From assembly GCA_903813345.2 (NCBI GenBank), contig CAIIXF020000006.1, forward strand, positions 39,874,848 through 39,938,847: a stretch of 64,000 nt of DNA. The letters are read 5' to 3'. A program made the position numbers and the translations under genes. The notes beneath the pieces were generated by a model. The model was not told where the DNA came from. It made no database searches and saw only the letters and a program-made list of their open reading frames with translations. The DNA comes from Owenia fusiformis (taxonomy: Eukaryota > Annelida > Polychaeta > Sabellida > Oweniidae). Below are positions 38,209 to 49,200 of the stretch, one piece after another; positions within the stretch are counted from its first letter, which is position 1, and each line of letters opens with the position of its first letter.

Positions 38209-39554
38209 TAAGATTGCTTGCAATCTTAAAACTGTCGTTATTCAATATGTTTATGATTGTTAAATATTTAGTATTTAAGAATATCAAAAGGGTACTCAGA
38301 AAGTCAGATCGAAATATTTATGTGTCAAGAGTTGTACACTTTTGTTCTATGTAACACAAAAAGGAATGATATAATCAAGGTTGTCAACCCAACAACCTGA
38401 ACATTAAGGACCAATGAAGTATACATAGTATATAATTAATAGTATTATTAATCCTTGTATATCATTATAATCAAAATACAGCTACGTATACAAAGAAGAT
38501 GAACAACACTTCATATGATTTGTTAGAAAAACACTACAGAAAGAAAACTTTGTTAGACACCCTTAAAACAATTTAATTTTGTAGGCAGTCCTGACTTTAC
38601 GTTTAAAAACTGATGTCTCATAAAAAGTCTTATGTCATTTTACATTTGGCAAAGTTCAACTATCATTCACTCAATAAATTGGATTAATGTGTCAACGATA
38701 CATCACACTGATATTTCTAAATTTCTGTCAAGATGTATCTATATTTTACAATTATCTTTTATTTTTGTATTTTACATTTGATGATGTTGTAATTAGAATT
38801 GTATTTTACAACAACTTTATTTTTGTACTCAGTGGTTAGTTTAGACTTAGGTCAATTTTGTATAGCGTAGTTTTTAGTTTTTTATTGACTAATATATCAT
38901 TTAATACTTTGGATTCAGTGGGATGATATTTCGTGAATTTCCTGTGATCTCCCCCTCATTGAAATATGTTATAAATCCAATAGGCTAGTCTTAAATCAAG
39001 TTTTGTGTGACCCGCCTCCCCTTGTTTACATTATATTGTTAAGTAAATGGGTGTTGGTTTGCAGACTTGATATAAAACTCAAATCTTCACTTTATGGTAT
39101 AAGATAAGTAACAAGTGTGTTTTACACATTTTTACACCTATTTATTCATGAAATGAAATAAATGAAAATAAATTTAGAATATTTTGGTAATTTTAATGTT
39201 TGATGATAGTAATGCCAATGGTGGTTAAGCCATTGAAATTATTTATCAAAAAATAAAAAATTGGAAATGTGAAAAAAGAAAAATATTAAGGGTTGATATT
39301 AAATATGAATTATTATATGTAGTGATATGAAACATGTATTGATATTCAGTATGTTATGTGGTTATGATGAACAAGTTATTTTGGAAAAGATTTGATGATA
39401 AGAACATGATAAGATTGGGAACTTCACATATGAAAAACCTATAAGTATGTAAGTCAGACCTGTATATCCAAACACCACTCTATTCTGAACACTTTTTCTC
39501 TCATAGAATCATATACTTCAAAAACTTGAAATGCGAACACTTGTTAATTCAAAC
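38209..39554. other. Flank between gene B and the NAT10 tail, copy 1
   Basis: AT-rich, no gene. 39270-39420 matches 53680-53830 beside gene C and contains the empty site of the 53825-57364 element. Confidence 0.45.
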
Positions 39555-40028
39555 ACTTGACTGGTCCTTTCAGATAAAGCAGGTTTTATAAAAAACACTT
39601 GACTGGTTCAAGAAGCTTTCAGATTAAGCAGGTTTTATTGTAAACACTTGACTGGTCCAAGAAGCTTTCAGATTAAGCAGGTTTTATTGAAACACTTGAC
39701 TGGTCCAAGAAGCTCTCAGATTAAGCAGGTTTTATTGTAAACACTTGACTGGTCCAAGAAGCTTTCAGATTAAGCAGGTTTTATTGAAACACTTGACTGG
39801 TCCAAGAAGCTTTCAGATGAAGCAGGTTTTATTGAAACACTTGACTGGTTCAAGAAGCTTTCAGATTAAGCAGGTTTTATTGTAAACACTTGACTTGTCC
39901 AAGACTCTTTCTGATTAAGCAGGTTTTATTGAAACACTTGAATGGTCCAAGAAGCTTTCAGATTAAGCAGGTCTTATTCAAATACTTGACTGGTCCAAGA
40001 AGCTTTCAGATTAAGCAGGTTTTATTGA
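39555..40028 (+). repeat. Tandem array, about 48-bp unit, upstream of NAT10 copy 1 exon
   Basis: About ten copies of cttgactggtccaagaagct + ttcagattaagcaggttttattgaaaca. It ends 32 bp before the penultimate-exon acceptor, and each unit carries several AG dinucleotides and short pyrimidine tracts. NAT10 copy 2 lacks it. Confidence 0.9.
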
Positions 40029-40059
40029 AAGTCATATATGTTGTTGTCAATGTTTTCAG

Positions 40060-41861
40060 ACTGAAGCTGCAAATGAAGTTCTTGATAAACAGAAGAAAGA
40101 TTTAGCAGTATTGGGAGACATGGACCTTAGTCAATATGCCATAAAGGGATCGGAGCATGAGTGGGACGAGGCTTTGGCAGATGGCAGTGTGAAGGGAACA
40201 GTTAGCATGAAAAGGTATAGTATGATATGTATCTATTGGGAGGCATTGAGTCATATGCCATAAAGGGATCGGAGCATGAGTGGGACGAGGCTTTGGCAGA
40301 TGGCAGTGTGAAGGGAACAGTTAGCATGAAAAGGTATAGTATGATATGTATCTATTGGGAGGCATTGAGTCATATGCCATAAAGGGATCGGAACATGAGT
40401 GGGACGAGGCTTTGGCAGATGGCAGTGTGAAGGGAACAGTTAGCATGAAAAGGTATTTAGTCTGATATGAATATGAATGTATAATGTACCTACATTATGA
40501 TACTCGCATCCCCTTTGTCTCGAACTTTCCCAAGCAAGTGGCAGATATGGGGGGATTTAGTAAACATTCAAATGAAGAAATAATGTGTTAGAATTACAGT
40601 ATTTGGATTGTTATTTAAGAAATAGTGTTCGCATGGACCTGACATTTTCATTGCCAATATATATAGACATGTTACCACTTTTATTTTTGACAGTTTTAGA
40701 TACCATGGCAATGAATATATGTTACCATAGAAACAGATTATTTTTTGTGACTGTTAGAGGAACCCAACATTTGGTTCTGTAACGTTGTTTCACTTCTGTA
40801 ACTATTTGTAATAAATTACTTGGTGGTGACACTTTGTCATTAATGGCTTGTTTAGTGTTTTTATGTCACCACCAAATAATGGTGACATATTGTTATGGTC
40901 GGCGGTTTGTGTTTGGCATCTGTAACAAATTTTTACAACTTCCAATAAAATAACAGATACTGTTTAGACTGACTTCAATTTTTTCGAAATCATCTACAAG
41001 TTTTCAAAAGTTCAAATCAGACTTTAAGATTTGACCTTCAATGACCTTTTAAAGGTCAAAAAAGTCAACGGGTCTTTTTTCAACTTGCTTCAAGTTGACC
41101 AATTTTCATCTACAAATTCTCAAAAGTTCAAATCTGACTATAGATTTGACCTTCTCAACGTCAAAATAGATGATTTGACTTTCTCAAGGTCAAAAGCCTT
41201 TTTTCAAAATCATCTTCAAGTTCGACTTGAGGTTGAACTCACATGTTGTCATGTTGATGCCTTGTTATGTTATTGTTATACTGTTTATTCTTTTGGTAAT
41301 TTAATATTGTCAAATACAGCATCAATCTTCCTGCCATACTCAGGTTTTGACATTTCATTTGTCAAAAGCAAACCATAGACTTTTCATTTATATTATTATG
41401 AGGCAAAATCACCATTCACTTTTGTTTTGAGGTCAAAATGCTCCCCCGTTTGTTTTAAAGGAATTGACCCCCAACCTCATCAGAAATCAACTTCATATAG
41501 AAAATCCAATATTCCAGTAATCAGTATGACTCAAATAAATTTATTTCATCATATTTCTTTTAATGGATCATATTGTAGGCGTACTAACATTAAGTACATT
41601 GTTATTCCAATAAAATTTACTTCACGAAACTATACTTAAAATGATTGAGTGACACATAGAAAAGAACTTGAAATGTGAACACCTGCAAATCCAAACACTT
41701 TTGGCCAGCCAGTCATATGTTTCTTTTAAACTTTTAAATGTCTGTATTTTAATTGCAGTGAGAAGAGAAAGGTGGATGAAAACAAGACTCCAGGTCACTC
41801 CTCTCACAAGAAGTCGAAAAAACAGAAGACACCAAAGTCAGGGAAGAAAGGAAAACATTGA
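40060..41861 (+). CDS. NAT10: NAT10 (RNA cytidine acetyltransferase) C-terminal exons, copy 1
   Basis: The exon at 40060-40214 (acceptor tgttttcag, donor gtatag) joins the exon at 41759-41861 (acceptor aattgcag, stop TGA) in frame. It encodes the extreme C-terminus of NAT10: a helical EAANEVLDKQKKDL segment, then MDLSQYAIKGSEHEWDEAL, matching the MDLSxYxIRGxDxEWxEVL block of animal NAT10, then a Lys-rich basic tail ending KKGKH. NAT10 makes N4-acetylcytidine in rRNA and tRNA in the nucleolus. Only this tail is present; no acetyltransferase or helicase exons are recognisable in the 5 kb upstream, so it is a terminal fragment. An AATAAA lies at 42061. It may be a duplicated fragment rather than the working gene. 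Confidence 0.8.
40130..40455 (+). repeat. 119-bp triplication of the 3' half of the NAT10 penultimate exon
   Basis: The stretch from agtcaatatgcc through the donor and 35 bp of intron is repeated starting at 40250 and 40369. The extra copies carry the 5' splice donor but no acceptor, and they differ from the first by one base at their start (agtcatatgcc). Only the first copy completes an in-frame exon. Confidence 0.9.
40863..41290. repeat. Dispersed repeat in the NAT10 copy 1 intron
   Basis: It begins with the palindrome ATGTCACCACC-aaataat-GGTGACAT and continues with gaccttcaatgacctttt-type words related to 37318-38208. NAT10 copy 2 lacks it. Confidence 0.45.
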
Positions 41862-42602
41862 GACATTCAGAAGCTGATTACACTTTGAACAATATAATTT
41901 TGAAACATTTTATCAGGATCCCTTTGAGTGGAAATGTCTCTATTTCCTCATGCATCATTAATATCAAGATTATTTACGTTAAAGGAGGATCGAAACATTT
42001 TACTGTATCTGATTTTTAAATCAGTGTATGTGGAGATCAGTATCCTGTCATTTGTTATCAAATAAAGATTAGAATATAAAAAAATCATTAAGAATGAAAT
42101 CTGATATGTTTCTGAATGCATTCATTTGATAAAATGTCAATGTCAAATCTTAAATGATTATTATGCTTTGACTACACTCATTTGCTCAATTTATATACTT
42201 TACTATAAATTGTGATAATGGTCTTAAGGACTGTCAACAGATGGTTCAGAATTCAATGGGTTTATTATCTCAACAAACAAAGTTTGGTAGGGAATTAGTG
42301 AAGCTCTCTGTTTGTTTGGTCAGTCAATCCTGTCCAGAAGATAACTCGAAATTCTAGAAAACAGAAAACAAAAATACTCCTAAAATTTCAGATCCAATCC
42401 AAGAATATGTATGCAAACGTGCCAAAGGGAAAGGACCAACAATTGCAAAGTAACCCAGCGATACAAAGAAAATATCTAAGTGTACACCAGTCATGTGGAA
42501 AACAAACCCCAGTTTTAAAATGTTTTGGCTTAAAAAGTCTGATTGGCCCTAGATTTTCGTGTCATGAAATATCTCTGAAAATTTGAAATCAGTCCATCAA
42601 AT
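41862..42602. other. 3' side of NAT10 copy 1 and unit junction
   Basis: It has an AATAAA at 42061 and a short sequence (gtgccaaagggaaaggaccaa, 42420) that recurs at 52181 in the gene C flank. No coding region. Confidence 0.45.
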
Positions 42603-42672
42603 GGTTGTCCCTTCAGCCACTACTTTAATGACAGTTTCATCTGATTCCTGCTCAGAGATTGATGTTATAATA
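42603..42672 (-). pseudogene. About 70-bp fragment of a CILP-like C-terminal exon
   Basis: The plus-strand stretch beginning cccttcagccactacttt and running to gatgttataa repeats the segment of the gene C terminal exon that encodes (Q)ESDETVIKV(V)AEG, found intact at 43535-43600. It lies 600 bp past the gene C stop. It is probably a scar of unequal exchange at the junction of the tandem units. Confidence 0.7.
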
Positions 42673-42992
42673 AATTACAGTCAAAAATTGACAGTTGATT
42701 CAACAGGAAGTGAGCATTGGATATTTATAACACTTAAAACACATAAAACCAAATGAACATGGAATTTGACACACAAATCAACAAAATAATTATGTGTAGA
42801 TTTTTATATTTTTCAATAAGTATTAACACATCCTTAAATGTACATTGGATATAAATACACTTGCACATTTAGTAAAGGTTCTAGTAAGAAAAACCAAGAC
42901 TTGTATACATGAATGTATCTTTAGTTACCCATATTATTTACAATATGTTCACATAGAAAAGCAACACACCATAAAATATTAATGTATATATA

Positions 42993-43221
42993 CAGGGTGT
43001 TAAACAAATATGTTCTCCCCCTTAATTTCAAGAGTATGAACTTTTATGCATAAAAGTGCATCTAGTTGAGCTAGTCATCTGAAACTTCTTGTTGAGTTGC
43101 TCCTTGAAGCCTAGTTTTAACGTGCTAAAGAACAATCCAGATATCTTGCAGATTAAAAAGCAATACAACATTATGTTGATGTTAAAGTTACAATGGGAGA
43201 ACATATTTATTTGACACCATG
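42993..43221. mobile_element. 229-bp mariner-type MITE in the gene C 3' UTR region
   Basis: CAGGGTGTTAAACAAATATG at the left and its near-inverse CATATTTATTTGACACCATG at the right, with TA on each side. It lies 51 nt past the gene C stop, and the minus strand carries AATAAA at 43206-43211, which may serve as the poly(A) signal. Confidence 0.75.
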
Positions 43222-43271
43222 TACATGTTAAGCAACAATTAGTACCCATGTACTATTTTAAATGTTCCTTC

Positions 43272-46200
43272 TTATGCTCTCCTGCACTTAATAAGAATAC
43301 CATATCCTGTTGTTGGCTTTCGAGTATCACACTGTACACTGTTATGCTGTGCTTCACTGCATTCACATGCAGCTTTGGCTGTATGTCTCGCTGTGTCCAT
43401 GTTTGAATTGTCATCAAAGTATAGTCCTGAACTTTCCCCAGCATGTATGATTCCAGCTGGTAGTTTGAATGTTGCTGTTGCTTCACCGTGAGCGTATTGT
43501 TGTAGCCCAGTCGTAATAGTATAAACACAATCTGTACCTTCAGCCACTACTTTAATAACAGTCTCATCAGATTCTTGCTGAGAGGTTGATGTAAAAATGT
43601 CCCCACTTCCCTTGTATTCCAAGCATACAGTCTTATCTTTTGTCACATCCTCTCTGCTGCCAAAGAGCCTGTTCATTGTTTCAGCATGCTTACCTCCGTA
43701 GCTTGATACAACAACCTTTGATTCATCTGGATGTAGTGTTCCACCATTTGCACCATTACTCCAAACTTCAACTCTAACCTTGATAAACCAGGCCCAGTGA
43801 ACAAAGGGAGCATTTGGAAACCAAGCTAATGGAAAGAGTGAGTTTTCACCAGGACAATCAAGCAAACTGGTACATGCTGTATATTCAACTAAAGTGTCTG
43901 CTGATCTATAGAATCTATAATGAGAGTTATTATTTTCACTTGTCACACAATTGATATAAGCCTGTGTATATGAATGCTTACAGGCTACCCGGTCACATTT
44001 CATGCATTCTGGTATCTTCTCAACTAGGTTAGAGCAATACATACATAATTCACTGTCTTCATCATAACATATTGATGTCTGGCTGTCATATAAAGGGCCT
44101 GATGTTGTCAATGGGCTGACTGTTGTGTTCAATACTGTGTATTGATCAGCCCCTGGTCGAATTTCTGCCCATGCATTTGTCACACCAGGGACTGATGGTC
44201 CCCCAAGTGTAGTTGAGCCATGAAGTGGTCCATCAATTGTGTTAAATGTTAGGTATCCCTGGAAATGGTCAGCCTCGCACATAGTTAATACACAGTCCCC
44301 ATTGGACCCAACTTCTCTAAAATTCACATGAACAAAGCTTTGTTTGCCAGTTATGTGCTGCCATGTCTCTGCCCTGTCCCGTGCAATTACAGTTGGCTCA
44401 TTTGTAGAAGCTGGTGGTATTTGTGTGGTCATGTTATCACTATCATATGCCTTAATATTAACAAAACAGTAGTCTTCATTGACCCTGTCAAAATTGTACC
44501 AATATCTTCCTACTATCGTCATGTTCCCAATGAAGAACTCCCTCTCAAACTGAGATCGACTTCGCTTCTTCCTTCTAGAGAGTCCTTTTCTTAATGAGCC
44601 TTCAAGCTCCCATCTTCCTGAAGAAGGATTGAAAGACCAAAGCTTGACATTCGTGGTATCATTTGCTCCTAATCGTTCTGGACTTATGGCCATTTCAACA
44701 TCACCTTCGATGTTTAGCTCATTTCCAGCAGGATCTTCAAAGCTCATATGAAACATACCAAAGGTCTGTAGGTTTGCTGTTTGTCCATTGCTGTCCATAA
44801 ATGTCAGATCTCCAGGCATGGTGTCTATGCTGTCCATATCTGTTGGATCAAGGAAGTTTACACTTGCCTGAACTTTTCCATTATACTTTGTCCCATCCTT
44901 GCTATAAAATGCTCCATCGGGAATGATCACCTCGGCAAGCGATGTGTTCGAACTGGTGTTTGTTAGGCTTAATGTGTTGATATCAGAAGAAGATATTTCA
45001 ACTATTGTATTCTTTCTAAGCATTGGAATATCTCTATAGAGAGTTCCTGTAAAATCATTTGGGATGTAAATTGTTTTGGTAGTTTCAATGAAGTTCAGTT
45101 TTTGGAAGCCTTCCTTTACAGTAATAACGAGCCGGGATACATCTTTTGGCACAAGAAACTTAAATTCACCTGTAAAACTAGTGTGGGTTACTAATTCATC
45201 AAAGAGAAACATCTCACCTAATCTAAGAGGTATACCTTTGTCTAGTACATCATGTACATATCCACTCAAATATACTTTTGGATCAGATGTCAGAACGTTT
45301 CCATCTACTTCAACTTGGTTACATATCTTGCAACCACACTCTATAGTTTCTGCAATGTCAATGGTGTAAGAACTACATGTCAATGTCCTCAGTTCCTGTC
45401 TGATTGGTCCACAGCAATATTCTTCTTTGTCTGTTATTGGCCGTTTAATACATGGATTTCCAAGGCATTTCTTAACATCATAATGGTAGGGCGTTTCACC
45501 ATCTTGTGGACAGTCCTTTGGAAGTGATTTAAGATGTAATATTGGTGTTGAATTACAAAATCTCTCGCCATCATCTATAAAAAATTGAAGTGTAAAATGT
45601 AATGCATTGTTCAAAGGGCAAACCAGAATTGATGTGAGAAATAGTCATGAGTTAATGTTTGCCATGTGAATCTCCCTATTTTTGATTCTAATTACATGAC
45701 ATCTTAAAGGTCCATGTGTAGTATGGCAAGTGATTTTAGACAGTCATATCTTTCACCATGAGTACTTTCTGGCCATAAATACAATGGTTTTTATTAAAAC
45801 AATATGTTTTCTTTCAAGTGAAGTCCCCATGATAGTAAAATATCAATCCAACTCTCTGAAAAATTATGGATTAGGGCCCCACCTTGACACTTTTAAAAAA
45901 GTTTAGGCTTATTTTCTAAAATAGGATCTAGTTTTTCTCAATTTAAACATATCGAAAGTTTCTTTTACACTATATTAACAATTTCTGAAAAGGGGATGTG
46001 TATTGAAATCCGTTAAAGTTAAAAACCACATATTCCATGTTATTTTCCCATGGGGAAAACTTGTGTTATCCATTGTTTTCAGCATCATTTTGGTCATCGA
46101 AAATTGATATCTTCAAAACTAGTCTTTCAATACCATTATATTTTTGAAGATGATTTAGACCCCTTGTTTAATAATCTTTTCATGCAATAAAAATCAGAAA

Positions 46201-49200
46201 AAGGAGGTCCTCTTTTGAGTAAATAGGTTCAATGTCTTGAAAAAAATGTTGACATGGGGTCCCTATTCATATTTTTTCGAATTGTTCGATTGATCTTTTT
46301 TATCACCATGGATATTCCACTTGAAAGAAAACATTTTTTTATAAAAACCACTGTATTTATGCACAGAAAGAACTCATGGTGAAAGATATGACCGTCTAAA
46401 ATCACTTGCCATACTGCACGTGATCTTTTTCAATATTTCATTGATATCTCAATTCTTGATCAGAAAATAAATTAAGATTGTAAGGCTTAATAAGCTTGAT
46501 GCTATATACTAAAGTATGTTATGGAGAAGCCACCGTAGTCCTTTTCTCTTGATGAATTTCCTGAACTAAGGAAAATAGAATGATTTGTTGGTCCATACCT
46601 CTGACAAGGAGTGTAGCAGGATTAGAGTAAGCAACACTAAAGTCAGACTGTGCTAGACACATGTAGGAAGCACTGTCATTGGTTGTCACAGATTGTATGA
46701 TTAGTGTGTTTGTATTACTTCCAGTTGATGTCATTTCTTTGCCATTCTTATACCTATTGAACAAATAGTTTTACTATATCACTGTCATATATTTCACTCT
46801 CCGATTGTTTCATGTCCTTCACTTAATTCGAAGATAACAGGTGATAATCAATGTAATTCATATGATTTCCATGGAATATTATACAAATATTTCAGAAGTG
46901 AATTGAATTATTAAATTGAAGCCTATAGGCCCAGGGGAATACACATTGACGAATCATTGAAAGTTCAAGAGGTATTCACTGAAAATAGTGTGAAATATTT
47001 GTTTTATTATGATGAAATTGTGAAAAGTATGATAATGGAATAAATAGTGATTACGTGATAATTGAATGTTTTAATAGAAATGGCCAATGGTCTCTTCTAT
47101 AGTTTATAGTTTATTTCATAATATAACAATGTAAAGTACAAAACGTGTGCACACGACACCCTTAGTAATTGGGCGTATCAGTGCTTATTTCAAAATGTGT
47201 TGCAGAGCAACCAAAATTACATATAATATAACATATAACAATACAGATACAATTAATAGATACAATACAGAAACTTTGAAGTCTTGAGAGAAATAATTAA
47301 ATAAACAAAATAAAACAGGCGCATAACAATAACATGTGAAAATATAATTAATAGAAAGGAGGAATAAAATAGTGAATGATAAATCAAGCATTTATTTTAT
47401 TTTTGGTAAACTCATATGGCACTTTCACAAGATGATATTCAACTAGCCCCTGTGGCTTCATGGAATATCATTTGTGAAATATGTACAGATTTTCAGTGAT
47501 TAAATATTTGTTTATTGTCCAGTATGGCAATTACATGATACAATACATACAATTTAGCTAATTTTTTATAAACACGGCATAAAAACATATGAATCTATGC
47601 ACCTACCATGAGTATGTATCTGGAGGTGGTTTACCAATAGCTTTACATGTAAAGTTAACATTGTCCCCCACAAGGGCAACTTTACTTGAAGGATGACGTG
47701 TGACTTCTATTCCCTCTGTAATAGAATTTGAAGATGTAGAATTTCAATCCTTCATTAGGTCCAAAACGGTTAGAAAGAACATTCAGATCAAATCATATGT
47801 TTGGTGATAACAAAAACCATGTTGAACGATATGTTTTCTGAATGATAAAATATTTTAAATTTTGTATTGGGGATTTTTATATTAACACACCAATTCTGGT
47901 GGATAAAATAAACATGAATAAATAAACAAGACCAGCAATTTTTATTCTGAGTCATACTTTTTCTGAAACATGATTTTATTTTTTACAAGTGCTTCCTTAT
48001 TGAGTTTTATTTCTCGATGATTTAAATGTCAATTACTTAGTATTAAACAATTTCTATTGTTACTTAATGTTTTATCCGCGACATATTAGGTATGAAACTC
48101 GACATTGATAATTTTACTTCCTGGTTCATTTCATTAAACAAACAGAAACAAGAAATTTTCTTATGTGCATCAATGTTGGAGATATTTGGCAATTGGGATT
48201 GTAACAAATTTTGAACTTTTTAAGTGCAGACAGGTTGTGCAGACATTCCGTTAATTCCTTAAAACGAGTTTGTTTTGTCCGATAAAAGTATAAAATAACT
48301 TACCTAATGCTTGCATTATGATCTCAAAGGGTGTTCCATCATTAGCACCAATAGAAGTGACATTGGTCATGTATTTCTCTTTCTTGCTCACAAGTACAGT
48401 ATTGTCACAAAGTCCTGGCAGTTCCAGTGCCCCAGATGTATCAGTCAACCCAATAATCTCATACTCTAGGTCTTTTAAGGCTACCCTAACCCCAGCTAGA
48501 GGGACACGTTTTGAATTGTACACAGTGATTTGTCTTGTTGTCATGGGACATTCACATGCTGTGCAATCCTGATTCCGCTGTTGGCCTGCTGGACAATCAA
48601 GGCTGCAATCTAGACAAAATAATTAAAGGACCCATGTAACGTTTCGAAATTTTGTTTAATGAAAAAAAATTATATGATATTTTCTTTTATTTTCCATTCT
48701 ATAAGGATGAATAAAGGAAAACATTAATTTTTAAAAGCTTTTTTAAATCATACAATCCCATTTTGAAAGAACCATTTTTAAAGTGTTAAAATTTCTGTTT
48801 CATTTGTATATTGAAAATTAAAATTTGAAATTTATTTTTCTGAAATATAGTATAGCTCATTCATGTACAAAAACAACTAGACATTAAACTCGTGGGTAGC
48901 AATATTCGTAGAATGCCGGTCCTCGTAGCGGCAGCAAATTCACTGCACAATTGACTCCTACAGACAAATTTCAAATTTGGTGCACACTAATGTAAAACGT
49001 TGTCAAATGTTGCTGTTATATTAAGGAAGAGCCGAATTGTCCCACTTTTTCCAAGAACATCTATTCAAACAATGTTATGTTACATAATGTTAAGTATGTT
49101 TTAATAAATATAGAATAAGTTAATAAGTGATATTAAAAACAATTGAATAATTACCTGGACATCTGCCATTGTTGCATGCTCTAGTGACCTCCTCTGAACC

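Larger units (their letters stand above)
25171..42066. repeat. Tandem unit 2 (gene B to NAT10 tail), paralogous to 43272-57842
   Basis: Gene B, its 5 kb upstream flank (for example 36950-37150 against 52470-52690, and 39270-39420 against 53680-53830) and the NAT10 tail exons recur in the same order in gene C, its flank and NAT10 copy 2. Length differences come from inserted elements. Confidence 0.75.

Noticed and set aside
39555-40028. CRISPR-like regular repeats
   Set aside because: Units are contiguous tandem copies without unique spacers, and the genome is eukaryotic.
35114-40059. Upstream NAT10 exons
   Set aside because: I looked for helicase and acetyltransferase motifs of NAT10 and found none, so only the tail is annotated.
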